Shown here: positions 32,882-42,298 of the stretch, in pieces
How the letters are laid out: the number at the start of each line of letters is the position of its first letter
Numbering within the stretch: the stretch's first letter is position 1
Origin: an uncultured Bacteroidota bacterium
GTDB lineage: Bacteria > Bacteroidota > Bacteroidia > 2-12-FULL-35-15
Reading direction: 5' to 3'
Assembly (NCBI GenBank): GCA_903847205.1
Contig: CAINDA010000064.1
Span: forward strand, 186,001 to 250,000
Length of the DNA stretch: 64,000 nucleotides
The notes under the pieces: model-generated
Databases searched by the model: none
What the model was told of the DNA's origin: nothing
What the model saw: only the letters and a program-made list of their open reading frames with translations
Program-made: the position numbers and the translations under genes

Positions 32882-33949
32882 ATGACAATACTGATTATAA
32901 TAATTGTTCTTGCGCTTGTTTTTGACCTCATCAATGGTTTCCATGATGCAGCAAACTCCATTACAAACATTGTATCTACAAAAGTTCTTACACCATTTCA
33001 AGCTGTAGTTTGGGCCGCTTTTTTTAATGTAGTAGCTTTTTTAATTTTTGATTTGAACATTGCCAACACAATCGCCAAAATCGTTAATAACGATGTTATT
33101 AATTTTACTGTAATAGCTGCGGCTTTAGTTTCGGCAATTATATGGAACCTCGTAACCTGGTGGTCGGGAATCCCTTCGAGTTCTTCACATACATTGATCG
33201 GCGGACTTGCAGGTGCTGCTATAGCATGTGCTGGCTGGGGCGTTGTGAACCAGGAAAAAATATTTAAAACATTTGCATTCATTTTCCTCGCTCCCGTAAT
33301 AGGTTTAATAATAGCAGCTGTTATCAATCTTATTATTATTAACATCAGCAAAAAAGCGCATCCGGCTAAAGCCACACGCTGGTTTAAGCGGCTTCAGTTA
33401 GTTTCAGCAGGTTTGTTCAGTATCGGGCATGGAGGCAATGACGCACAAAAGGTGATGGGTGTGATCGCAGCAGCTTTAATGGTATTCATGGCGCAGTTGA
33501 AAGCAAAAGGTTTGGAGATTCCGGGCTGGGCAAACATTGTACAGAAAATGGATCCTTTAACACATAAAATGTCAATTGACGGCAGCCTGTTTCCTGTTTG
33601 GATACCAATAGCCTGCTACACTGCGATTGGGTGCGGCACTATGATGGGCGGCTGGAAAATTGTAAAAACAATGGGAACAAAAATTACTAAAATCACTCCT
33701 ATTGAAGGTGTAAGTGCTGATACAGCAGGTGCAATTACACTTTTTCTTACCGAAAGATTAGGGATTCCAGTTAGTACCACTCACACCATTACCGGCTCTA
33801 TTATCGGGGTGGGTGTTGCAAAACGTGTATCGGCAGTAAAATGGGGCATTACGTATAGTTTATTATGGGCCTGGATATTAACTATTCCTATCAGTGCTTT
33901 GATCGGCGCCCTGCTGTTTTGGCTGTTCGATTTTATCGGTTTAAAATAA
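32882..33949 (+). CDS. pit: Low-affinity inorganic phosphate transporter (Pit)
   Basis: 355 residues, about ten membrane segments. The duplicated PiT signature is intact: DLINGFHDAANSITNIVSTK near 15 with GIPSSSSHTLIGGLAGAA near 95, and SIGHGGNDAQKVMGVIAAAL near 180 with GIPVSTTHTITGSIIGVGVA near 293. It takes up metal-phosphate complexes driven by protons. It is co-transcribed with the DUF47 protein. Pit carriers also admit arsenate, giving a link to arsC and the aquaporin 6 kb away. A short 25-nt gap separates it from the convergent acpS gene. Confidence 0.95.
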   Translation: MTILIIIIVLALVFDLINGFHDAANSITNIVSTKVLTPFQAVVWAAFFNVVAFLIFDLNIANTIAKIVNNDVINFTVIAAALVSAIIWNLVTWWSGIPSSSSHTLIGGLAGAAIACAGWGVVNQEKIFKTFAFIFLAPVIGLIIAAVINLIIINISKKAHPAKATRWFKRLQLVSAGLFSIGHGGNDAQKVMGVIAAALMVFMAQLKAKGLEIPGWANIVQKMDPLTHKMSIDGSLFPVWIPIACYTAIGCGTMMGGWKIVKTMGTKITKITPIEGVSADTAGAITLFLTERLGIPVSTTHTITGSIIGVGVAKRVSAVKWGITYSLLWAWILTIPISALIGALLFWLFDFIGLK

Positions 33950-33974
33950 TTTTTTTGTAAAAGGACAGCCTGGC

Positions 33975-34346
33975 TCACCCCTCCAAAACAACCACCGCTA
34001 TTGCAGTTTCTTTTGTGTGCGACAAAGAAACATGCATGCTTTTGATGTTTTTTTCTGAAATAATTTTTGCCGTTTTTCCAAATACATTCAGTGAAGGTTT
34101 TCCTAATTCATCATTTACAATTTCCACTTCATTAAAAGCCAACCCGCCGCGCCAGCCTGTTCCTAATGCTTTAAAAAAAGCTTCTTTAGCAGCAAAACGC
34201 GCAGCAAAACTTTCTGCAGGATTCGTTTTTTTTTCGCAGTAACTGATTTCTGATTTTGAAAACACTCTTTCCTTAAAGCTTTTGCTTTCAATACTTTTAG
34301 CGATTCGTGCAGTTTCTGCTATGTCGGTTCCTATACCTATTATCAT
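33975..34346 (-). CDS. acpS: Holo-[acyl-carrier-protein] synthase
   Basis: 123 residues, typical length. It transfers 4'-phosphopantetheine from CoA to apo-ACP. IIGIGTDIAETARI at the N-terminus contains the Mg-binding Asp; FAARFAAKEAFFKALGTGW near 48-66 contains the catalytic Glu-Ala-Phe motif; and MHVSLSHTKETAIAVVV near the end completes the AcpS pattern. Monocistronic; it converges on pit, with no obvious terminator between them. Confidence 0.95.
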   Translation of the reverse strand: MIIGIGTDIAETARIAKSIESKSFKERVFSKSEISYCEKKTNPAESFAARFAAKEAFFKALGTGWRGGLAFNEVEIVNDELGKPSLNVFGKTAKIISEKNIKSMHVSLSHTKETAIAVVVLEG

Positions 34347-34407
34347 AAAAAATACGGTTAATCAGAGTAAATATTTTTTTCTCCAGCTTAAAAAGTTTGA
34401 TGTATAT

Positions 34408-34440
34408 AATCCTGACAGGTCTTAAAGACTTGTCAGGATT
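34408..34440. repeat. 33-bp intergenic palindrome, copy 2
   Basis: Arms AATCCTGACAGGTCTT and AAGACTTGTCAGGATT around a single A, with one mismatch. This is the most diverged of the four copies. It lies between acpS and hrpB. Confidence 0.85.
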
Positions 34441-34549
34441 GGGTTGCGTAATTATTTTTCAACAAGATTAACATTTGAAAAATCTGAACAAATTCTGCGT
34501 TTTTTATCAAAGATAGTTTAGCTGGCCGATACATAAAATAATTTATTTT

Positions 34550-37030
34550 TCACATTCCTCTTTTTTTTGCACCGGCAACAGCTGCTGCAGTCCAGGGATC
34601 CTCCGGCCAGTGGTGCCTTTTATATCGTATTCTTAATTCCTTCCGTACATCGGGATAAGTATTTTTCCAAAAACTTTTTAAGTCCTGGGTAATCTGTACG
34701 GGCTTGTATCCGGGCGAAAGCAGATTCAGAATCACTTTGATCCTCCCTTCATTTACTGAGGGCGTATCCAGCAGTCCGAACATTTCCTGAAGCCTCACAG
34801 CGAGCGCAGGGCTTGTTCCATCCGCCTGATAAGCAAGTGCAATCATTGACCCGCTGGGAACTTTTATTTTTGAAGGAACGAGCACCTCCATCTGCAGTTG
34901 CTGCTGATAAGAAAGCAGCCCTGATAAAATAGAAAACAAATCCAGCTTAAATAAATCTTCTCTTTTTTTAACTGTTGTAATATAAGGTGCAAGCCATTCT
35001 TCAAGTGTATCTAACAAATGTTCATCACTTGCATTCGGCCAATCCTCATTTGTTCTCCAAATTCTAAGACATGATAATCGTGCTTTCCATTCAATTACCT
35101 GCTCTGTATTATTGAGAACCGACAGCCCCTCTTTACGTATGGTTTCGCATAAAACCTTTATGCGGTCTTCATCGGGAATAACCTTCAGCGGTTTACTTTC
35201 AAGGATAATATCGCCGATACGTTTTTCATTTCGTGCAATGAGTATTCCGTTTTGCGCATCCCATGCAATTACTTTTTTGTCAGAAGCAAGATGCAAAATA
35301 TCATCCAGGCTCAGGGGTGCAGCAAGGTAAATCCGGCCTTCTGCTGTACCCGCATCAATATGAGCTGCCGCTAAATAAGGTTCGTGGCTTAAAGGGTCGT
35401 TTTCATTAAGCTTTACAACTTTACCATTAGCAAGCCTGTACCGGTGGCTTTGTTCGCGCTGTTTGGCAATACGTTCAGGATAAGCCGCTGCTAATAACTT
35501 ACCAACTTCCTGATCGATAGGAGCTGAATTATCCTGCTGAACAGAAAAAAATTTCCGCCATTGTGATGCCAGCCGTTCAATGCGTTCCAGCAGATTTCTA
35601 TCGGATGAAACATATTCTTTTCTCCGCCATTTTCGCAGCACTTCAATCCTTAATGTAAGGTTAGCTCCGGCTTCTTTCGGAAGCGGATCACGTTCTTCCA
35701 ATACTGCCGCAATATCAGTGGCGAGAGCTGTTAAGCGGTATTCTTTACCTTCTAAAAGTAAATGTGCAATGCGCGGATGAGTAGGCAGACGGAGCATTTC
35801 CCTGCCCCTCGCTGTTATTTTATTTTCATGAAGCGCGCCTAATTCTTCTAACAAACTTTTCGCCTGGCCTACTGCACCTGACGGCGGCTGGGTAAGCCAG
35901 CTGAGTGTATTCATATCCTGAATCCCCCATTGTGCAAGCTCTATAATAGCAGGCGCCAGATCTGCTTCCATTATTTCCGGACTGCGGTGCGCATGAAGGT
36001 ATTGATTCGAAGCCTCATTCCAAAGGCGGTAGCAGATTCCGGGAGAGGTTCTTCCTGCACGCCCGGCACGCTGCGCAGCCATATCCTGAGTAACCCTAAC
36101 TGTATCCAGCCGGGTGAGCCCAGTTTTAGGATCAAAGCGCGGTGACCGGCAGTAGCCGCAGTCAATCACAATTTTAATTCCTTCGATTGTTAAACTGGTT
36201 TCGGCAATAGAAGTTGCAAGCACTACTTTGCGCTTTCCCTGTGGATGCGGAAGTATAGCATCCTGCTGTTTCTGCATCGAAAGATCACCGAATAAAGGAT
36301 GAATGCTGATGCCAGAAAGTTCCTGCTCCAGTAATTCCATCGTACGCTGTATCTCTCCTGCTCCCGGCAGAAATGCAAGTATATCTCCCTCATGCGCAGT
36401 AATTGCTTTGCGGATAGCTTTTGACATTTGCAGATGAATAGGGCTCTCACTATCAGACGCTGTATAACGGAGTTCAATCGGATACTGCCTTCCAGCACTT
36501 GTTAAAACAGGGGCATTGCCGAGCAGCGACGAAAGTTTTTCGCCGTCGAGTGTTGCCGACATAATTAAAATGCGCAAGTCTTCGCGAAGTATCTGCTGCG
36601 TTTCCCGGCACAAAGCAAGCGCTAAATCGGCATGAAGGCTGCGCTCGTGGAACTCATCAAATATCACTAATCCTATCCCTTCTAAAGTATTGTCCTGCTG
36701 CAGCAGGCGGGTAAGAATGCCCTCCGTAAGAACTTCAATGCGGGTATGTTTACTTATTTTATTATCGAACCTAACCCGGTATCCTGCAGTTGTTCCGGTC
36801 TGTTCATCAAGTAATGAAGACATACGGTCTGCAACAGCCCTTGCAGCAAGACGGCGCGGTTCGAGCATTACAATTTTTTTTCCCTGAAGCCAGGGCTCGT
36901 TAAGCAACTCAAGCGGCAGGATTGTACTCTTCCCTGCACCTGGAGGCGCCTGTAGAATAACAGTGTTATGCGCGACCAGACTTTTTTTAATCTCCGGAAT
37001 TATTTCAAAGATGGGAAACTGTTCTGTCAT
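34550..37030 (-). CDS. hrpB: ATP-dependent helicase HrpB
   Basis: 826 residues. DExH-box RNA-helicase-like protein: Walker A in LQAPPGAGKSTILPLELL near 24, DEFHERSLHADLALALC near 127, motif III IMSATLDGEKLSSLLG near 156, ATSIAETSLTIEGIKIVIDC near 270 and the motif VI region AAQRAGRAGRTSPGICYRL near 315. The C-terminal HrpB-specific domain ends with HHWPEDPWTAAAVAGAKK, the hallmark that separates HrpB from HrpA. Its cellular role is not well established. Complete; slightly lower AT than its neighbours and rich in Ala/Leu. Monocistronic. Confidence 0.95.
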   Translation of the reverse strand: MTEQFPIFEIIPEIKKSLVAHNTVILQAPPGAGKSTILPLELLNEPWLQGKKIVMLEPRRLAARAVADRMSSLLDEQTGTTAGYRVRFDNKISKHTRIEVLTEGILTRLLQQDNTLEGIGLVIFDEFHERSLHADLALALCRETQQILREDLRILIMSATLDGEKLSSLLGNAPVLTSAGRQYPIELRYTASDSESPIHLQMSKAIRKAITAHEGDILAFLPGAGEIQRTMELLEQELSGISIHPLFGDLSMQKQQDAILPHPQGKRKVVLATSIAETSLTIEGIKIVIDCGYCRSPRFDPKTGLTRLDTVRVTQDMAAQRAGRAGRTSPGICYRLWNEASNQYLHAHRSPEIMEADLAPAIIELAQWGIQDMNTLSWLTQPPSGAVGQAKSLLEELGALHENKITARGREMLRLPTHPRIAHLLLEGKEYRLTALATDIAAVLEERDPLPKEAGANLTLRIEVLRKWRRKEYVSSDRNLLERIERLASQWRKFFSVQQDNSAPIDQEVGKLLAAAYPERIAKQREQSHRYRLANGKVVKLNENDPLSHEPYLAAAHIDAGTAEGRIYLAAPLSLDDILHLASDKKVIAWDAQNGILIARNEKRIGDIILESKPLKVIPDEDRIKVLCETIRKEGLSVLNNTEQVIEWKARLSCLRIWRTNEDWPNASDEHLLDTLEEWLAPYITTVKKREDLFKLDLFSILSGLLSYQQQLQMEVLVPSKIKVPSGSMIALAYQADGTSPALAVRLQEMFGLLDTPSVNEGRIKVILNLLSPGYKPVQITQDLKSFWKNTYPDVRKELRIRYKRHHWPEDPWTAAAVAGAKKRGM

Positions 37031-37473
37031 GATAATGCAATTACTCCAGGAACAGCAGCGCCGAATTCTTCTGAAGCTTTTATTTCAATTAATCCTTTAT
37101 AAATCATGCTTTGAGGCAGCTTCCTGATTGGCAGCTAAAGTTTTAAGGTATTAAGCGGATTGAATTAAAACGCGTTAACATAACAGGCCCTTTTCATTGG
37201 ACGTTAAAGTTAAAAAGAATTAGCTGGGAATCTTACTGACTTAATGAAAAATTGAAGAATTGTTTTAGTCTTTCCTTGATTCAACCGGACACGGTGTTCC
37301 AGGAGCATTTATAAGCCTGTTAAATATATCATATCTGCATGAAGCCGTCAATGAAAATCAGCTTGTTTATATTCAAACTAAACAACGCTGCCGTTTGTGA
37401 ATAAACAATTTTTTGACCTACTTTCGCATCTTCAAAAACAAACACATTTGATGTAGAATTTTATTTATTTACA
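37031..37473. other. 443-bp region without a gene, upstream of the Mg P-type ATPase
   Basis: No ORF with family resemblance on either strand. The only supported element is the promoter near 37394-37426. I looked for a magnesium riboswitch-like leader (the long transcript leader would be about 40 nt) and saw none. Confidence 0.6.
37394..37426 (+). promoter_or_regulatory. Candidate promoter of the Mg P-type ATPase gene
   Basis: TTTG at 37394-37397 and TACTTTCG at 37419-37426 (one mismatch to TAnnTTTG) are separated by 21 bp. The start codon is 47 nt downstream. Confidence 0.5.
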
Positions 37474-40185
37474 ATGACCGCAGCAACAATAAAAGAGCAG
37501 CTGAAAAACAAAATTGTTTTTTCGAAAAGCGGAAACAACGGCTTTGATACATTGGTATTGAACAAACTCCGTGATGTATCAAAAACAGATAGTAATTCAT
37601 TTTTAACTTTATTAAACAGCCGTGCAGAAGGGCTTTCGGAAACTGAAGTTGAGGAAAAACGAAATCAATCCGGGCTGAATGAAATAGAACACGAAAAAGC
37701 TGCTTCCTGGTATAAACAATTATTCCATTCTTTTCTCACTCCTTTTAATGCTGTACTTATTACAATTGCAATTGTATCGTTTGTAATAGATGTAGTGCTC
37801 ATAGCAGCTGCTGAGCGCGATTACAAAACAGTTATTGTTGTAGGCACAATGATAATGCTGAGTTCCATCATCCGCTTTTGGCAGGAATACAGCAGCAACC
37901 AGGCGGCTGAAAAGTTAAAAAGCATGGTATCTACCACTGCAACCTTAATAAGAAAGAAAACCGGGAAACAAGAAATAGATATAAAGGAAATTGTTCCCGG
38001 CGATATTATTCTGCTTAGCGCAGGCGATATGATACCAGCCGACTGCCGCATCATTCAGTCAAAAGATTTATTTGTGAGCCAGTCTATCCTTACGGGAGAA
38101 GCACTGCCTGTTGAAAAACTTGAACATAAAATTGATGATGCCGAAAAAAAATCTCCGCTTGAATTAGAGAATCTTTGTTTCATGGGAACCAATGTAGTAA
38201 GCGGTTCGGCCAAAGCAATTGCTGTTACCACAGGAGACGAAACTTATTTCGGCTCCATCGGAAAAGCAATAGCCGGGAAAAGGCCGCTCACAAGTTTTGA
38301 TAAGGGCGTAAATAAAGTAAGCTGGCTGCTGATAAGGTTTATGTTTGTAATGGTTCCCCTTGTTTTTCTGATCAACGGACTTACAAAAGGAAACTGGCTG
38401 GAAGCCTTGTTATTCGGCTTTTCTGTTGCTGTAGGCTTAACGCCCGAAATGCTGCCTATGATTGTTACAGCCAACCTTGCCAAAGGCGCACTGAAAATGA
38501 GCAAACGGAAAGTAATTGTGAAACGCCTCAATGCCATACAGAATATCGGTGCAATGGATATTCTCTGCACTGATAAAACCGGCACATTAACATTAGATAA
38601 AATTGTGCTTACCCGCCATTTGAATGTTTATGGCGACGAAGACGATGAAGTAATGAAATGGGCTTACCTCAATAGTTACCATCAAACCGGTTTAAAAAAT
38701 TTACTTGATGTGGCAGTGCTTGAACACAGCGAACTGCATCATTATATTAAGGCAGAAGAAGATTTTAAAAAGATTGATGAAATACCATTCGACTTTCAGC
38801 GCAGAAGAATGAGCGTGATTTTGGGAATGAAAAACGGAAAACATTTATTGATCTGCAAAGGCGCAGTGGAAGAAATGCTGGAAGTATGCACGCACGCTTT
38901 CGATCCGGGTGAAGACAAACAGCTGCACATCGAGAACGACAAAATAGTTCCGATGAATGATGCAATGCGCAAGATTGTAATTGAAACATCTAAGAAATTA
39001 AATGAGGAAGGTCTTAGAGTTTTATTAGTTGCAATAAAAGAATATGAAGGAGGTCCGCTTACGTATTCGGTTAAAGATGAAAACAATTTAGTACTTACCG
39101 GCTTCATCGGATTTCTTGACCCTGCTAAACCATCGGCAAAACTGGCTATTGAGGGACTTCAAAAATTAGGAGTAAACATTAAAGTATTAACAGGCGACAA
39201 TGAAATTATAACAAAAAAAATCTGCCGCGATGTAGGAATCCCTATTAACCATGTGGTGCTTGGACATGAATTGGAAAAAATGAGTGATGAAGAAATCACA
39301 GCTCAGATTGACGACATCTCTATCATGGCGAAGTTAAGCCCTATTCAAAAATCAAGAATAGTAAAGCTTTTACAGGTAAAAGGCCACACGGTTGGTTTTA
39401 TGGGCGACGGCATTAACGATGCGGCCGCTTTGCGCGATGCAGATGTCGGCATTTCGGTTGATACTGCGGTTGATATTGCCAAAGAAAGTGCGGATATTAT
39501 ATTACTTGAAAAAGATTTAATGGTGCTGCTCAAAGGAGTAGTCTACGGACGCAGGACTTTCGGCAACATCATCAAATATATAAAGATGACAGCCAGCAGC
39601 AATTTCGGCAATATGTTCAGCGTATTAGGAGCAAGCGCATTCCTGCCTTTTCTGCCAATGCTCCCTATACAAATTCTGGTGCAGAATCTTTTGTACGACG
39701 TTTCACAAATATCAATTCCCTGGGACACAATGGATGCCGAATTTATCGATAAGCCCCAGAACTGGGATGCAAAAGGCACCAGCCGTTTTATGTTTTTTAT
39801 CGGCCCCATCAGTTCCATTTTCGATTATGCAATTTTCGGAATAATGTATTTTTACTTTAAAGCCAGCACTCCAGAACATCAAAGTTTATTTCAGTCGGGA
39901 TGGTTTGTTGAAGGGTTGTTATCGCAGACACTCATTGTTCACATGATACGTACCCGAAAAATTCCATTCATTCAAAGCTGGGCAGCAGCGCCAGTTACAG
40001 CCTTAACATCACTGGTAATGGCCGTCGGAATATTTATTCCATTTTCCCCTTTTGCATCAGCATTAAAACTTGAACCGCTTCCAATGATTTATTTCCCTTT
40101 CCTGATTTTAATTCTGCTCAGTTACTGCGTTCTCACACAGTTCGTAAAAAACTGGTACATTAAAAAGTTTAATAAATGGCTGTAA
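37474..40185 (+). CDS. mgtA: P-type ATPase, Mg2+ importer (MgtA/MgtB type)
   Basis: 903 residues, close to MgtA length. The N-terminal domain is followed by membrane helices, the actuator loop with SQSILTGEALPVEKLE near 208, the phosphorylation motif CTDKTGTLTLDK near 365, the ATP-binding Lys region HLLICKGAVEEMLEVCTHAF near 455, and the hinge GFMGDGINDAAALRDADVGI near 641. The terminal membrane part includes SNFGNMFSVLGASAFLPFLP and NLLYDVSQISIPWDTMD, a run characteristic of Mg-type (P3B) ATPases rather than Ca or Cu pumps. It imports Mg into the cytosol at the inner membrane. No MgtC is adjacent. A 33-bp palindrome begins 15 nt after the stop. Confidence 0.92.
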   Translation: MTAATIKEQLKNKIVFSKSGNNGFDTLVLNKLRDVSKTDSNSFLTLLNSRAEGLSETEVEEKRNQSGLNEIEHEKAASWYKQLFHSFLTPFNAVLITIAIVSFVIDVVLIAAAERDYKTVIVVGTMIMLSSIIRFWQEYSSNQAAEKLKSMVSTTATLIRKKTGKQEIDIKEIVPGDIILLSAGDMIPADCRIIQSKDLFVSQSILTGEALPVEKLEHKIDDAEKKSPLELENLCFMGTNVVSGSAKAIAVTTGDETYFGSIGKAIAGKRPLTSFDKGVNKVSWLLIRFMFVMVPLVFLINGLTKGNWLEALLFGFSVAVGLTPEMLPMIVTANLAKGALKMSKRKVIVKRLNAIQNIGAMDILCTDKTGTLTLDKIVLTRHLNVYGDEDDEVMKWAYLNSYHQTGLKNLLDVAVLEHSELHHYIKAEEDFKKIDEIPFDFQRRRMSVILGMKNGKHLLICKGAVEEMLEVCTHAFDPGEDKQLHIENDKIVPMNDAMRKIVIETSKKLNEEGLRVLLVAIKEYEGGPLTYSVKDENNLVLTGFIGFLDPAKPSAKLAIEGLQKLGVNIKVLTGDNEIITKKICRDVGIPINHVVLGHELEKMSDEEITAQIDDISIMAKLSPIQKSRIVKLLQVKGHTVGFMGDGINDAAALRDADVGISVDTAVDIAKESADIILLEKDLMVLLKGVVYGRRTFGNIIKYIKMTASSNFGNMFSVLGASAFLPFLPMLPIQILVQNLLYDVSQISIPWDTMDAEFIDKPQNWDAKGTSRFMFFIGPISSIFDYAIFGIMYFYFKASTPEHQSLFQSGWFVEGLLSQTLIVHMIRTRKIPFIQSWAAAPVTALTSLVMAVGIFIPFSPFASALKLEPLPMIYFPFLILILLSYCVLTQFVKNWYIKKFNKWL

Positions 40186-40199
40186 AAACCAACAGCTGA

Positions 40200-40232
40200 A
40201 ATCCTGACAGGTTTTCAAAACCTGTCAGGATT
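40200..40232. repeat. 33-bp intergenic palindrome, copy 3
   Basis: Perfect arms AATCCTGACAGGTTTT and AAAACCTGTCAGGATT around a single C. Same outer arms as copy 2, same inner arms as copies 1 and 4. Confidence 0.9.
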
Positions 40233-40389
40233 AAATTATCCTTGATAACATTCACCAAATTAAATTCTGCAAGCATTGTTGTATCAAATCGAATTGGCGT
40301 AAAAAGAATAGCATCAATTCATTCAAAACTATTATTTTTATAAACTAAATACGTACAAGTAATCGTACAATGAATAAAGCGTTATAAAA

Positions 40390-42294
40390 ATGGCTTCTAA
40401 AAAAGCAAAATCGTCTGAAAATAACAAGCCCTCAATTTCATTGCCGCCTCTGAAAGAAAGCCGCAGTATCACATTTCATGATTTTAGAGTACAAGCCATT
40501 GTGTTGATGCTGCTGGGTTTTATTCTGTACTCCAATACTTTTAAAAATGAATACGCTCTTGATGATGGCATCGTAATTCAAAAAAACGATTACGTACAGC
40601 AGGGCATCCGTGGCATTCCAAAAATTTTGAGTACCGATGCTTACGAAAGTTTTTATAGAAGCATGAGTGCCAAGCAGCAGCTTTCCGGCGGGAGGTACCG
40701 GCCTCTTTCAGTAATTACATTTGCAATTGAACAACAGTTCTTCGGATCAAAGGAAAAAACAAAACCGCCCGATGACGCAGCAATCGTAAGGCATATAGGC
40801 AATGTTTTGTTTTACATTTTATCTGTAATTGTGCTTTTGTTTTTTTTGCGGAATTTTATTTTCAAAGAAAATCCAATTGCCGCATTTGCTGCCTGCCTGA
40901 TTTTTTTAATCCACCCTATACATACCGAGGTAATTGCGAATGTAAAAAGCCGGGACGAAATTTTATCTTTTTTATTTATAATACTTACTTTCATTTCGGT
41001 CCTCCGTTACCGCGAAAACAGGCTAACTAAGCAGCTGCTGCTTGGTTTGTTATTTTATTTCCTCGCTCTCCTTTCTAAAGAATATGCTGTAACCCTTTTG
41101 GTTTTAATACCTATGATTGTATATATCGTTAAAGGCGAAACCATTAAAGACAGCCTTATTGCAGTCATCCCGTATTTTTTAGCAACAGGGATTTATCTGT
41201 TCATCCGTTTTTCAATTGTCGGCAAAGGCGGTATTATCGAAAATCCTGATGTGCTTAACAGCCCTTTCAAATTTGCTGCCACGCCCGAAAAATGGGCGAC
41301 AAAAATTGAAATATTAAATCATTATTTACGCCTGTTGTTTTATCCATCCCCTCTTTCGAGCGATTATTCATACAATACAATCCCCTATACCACTTTTGGA
41401 AACAGTCTGGTATGGTTATCTATACTCATCCATTTATCAATGATTGCGACTGCAATTGTTTTGTTTTTCAAACGAAACATAATTGCATTTGCTATTGCAT
41501 TTTATCTGCTGCATTTATTTTTAGTCTCAAATTTTCTGATGGAAATCGGCGCAACAATGGGTGAACGGCTGGTGTATCATTCATCACTTGGATTTGCAAT
41601 GATTTCGGCTGTCGGAATCAATTGGCTCTCAAAACAAATTAACCAGAAGAGTACAAAAAAAATTATCGGGATCAGCGCTGCCTGCCTAATTACTTTTTGG
41701 TGTGCTGCTGTAATTATTAAACGCAATGCGGAGTGGAAAAACGACACAAGTCTTTTTATTGCTGATGCACAAACTGTCCCCAACAGCGCGTTGGTGAACG
41801 GAAATGCGGGTAAAGCATATATTGATTTATCTGAAATGCCGGAAAATAAACCGCAGGAAAAAGAACTTGTTATAAAAGCGATTTATTATTTAACAAGAGC
41901 AGTATCCATTCATAATGAATACGTGAATGGTTATTTAAACAGAGGTGTAGCGTATTTTAAACTGCATGACTACGTTAAAGCCAAAGCAGACTGGGATCTC
42001 GTTAAAGAAATTTATCCCCATAATCCTTTTCTAAAAGCCGATTATAAATTGCTGGGAACTATTTATTACAATGATGCAATGAAAATGGGCGCCAAACACC
42101 CCTTTGAAGCTGCAGCCTTATTAGAAAAAGCAATTGAAATTGATCCGGAAAATTCTGATTATTGGTATAATTTAGGAGGAGTAAACTTTACTATTCATAA
42201 CTTTGAAAAAGCGCGTGATGCCTGGACTAAAACACTTCAGCTGGATCCCAATAATCAAGATGCAAAACGCGGAATGGCGGCGCTGCCTAAATAA
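40390..42294 (+). CDS. Polytopic GT-C-like membrane protein with C-terminal TPRs
   Basis: 634 residues. The N-terminal 430 residues contain about 10-12 hydrophobic helices. After the first helix comes NEYALDDGIVI, the luminal/periplasmic Asp-Asp motif of GT-C glycosyltransferases (PMT/TMTC-like). HPIHTEVIANVKSRDEILSF near 174 and SKEYAVTLLVLIPMIVY near 235 match the TMTC/DUF1736 pattern. The C-terminal 180 residues carry at least three TPR units (for example AVSIHNEYVNGYLNRGVAYF and AIEIDPENSDYWYNLGGVNF). Likely transfers a sugar from a polyprenyl-phosphate donor to a periplasmic protein; a DPM1-like GT2 that could make such a donor lies 1.1 kb downstream on the other strand. Substrate inferred. 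Confidence 0.8.
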   Translation: MASKKAKSSENNKPSISLPPLKESRSITFHDFRVQAIVLMLLGFILYSNTFKNEYALDDGIVIQKNDYVQQGIRGIPKILSTDAYESFYRSMSAKQQLSGGRYRPLSVITFAIEQQFFGSKEKTKPPDDAAIVRHIGNVLFYILSVIVLLFFLRNFIFKENPIAAFAACLIFLIHPIHTEVIANVKSRDEILSFLFIILTFISVLRYRENRLTKQLLLGLLFYFLALLSKEYAVTLLVLIPMIVYIVKGETIKDSLIAVIPYFLATGIYLFIRFSIVGKGGIIENPDVLNSPFKFAATPEKWATKIEILNHYLRLLFYPSPLSSDYSYNTIPYTTFGNSLVWLSILIHLSMIATAIVLFFKRNIIAFAIAFYLLHLFLVSNFLMEIGATMGERLVYHSSLGFAMISAVGINWLSKQINQKSTKKIIGISAACLITFWCAAVIIKRNAEWKNDTSLFIADAQTVPNSALVNGNAGKAYIDLSEMPENKPQEKELVIKAIYYLTRAVSIHNEYVNGYLNRGVAYFKLHDYVKAKADWDLVKEIYPHNPFLKADYKLLGTIYYNDAMKMGAKHPFEAAALLEKAIEIDPENSDYWYNLGGVNFTIHNFEKARDAWTKTLQLDPNNQDAKRGMAALPK

Positions 42295-42298
42295 TAGT

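Noticed and set aside
37031-37473. Magnesium-sensing riboswitch
   Set aside because: The predicted promoter leaves a leader of about 40 nt, too short for a known Mg riboswitch, and no matching conserved helices were seen.
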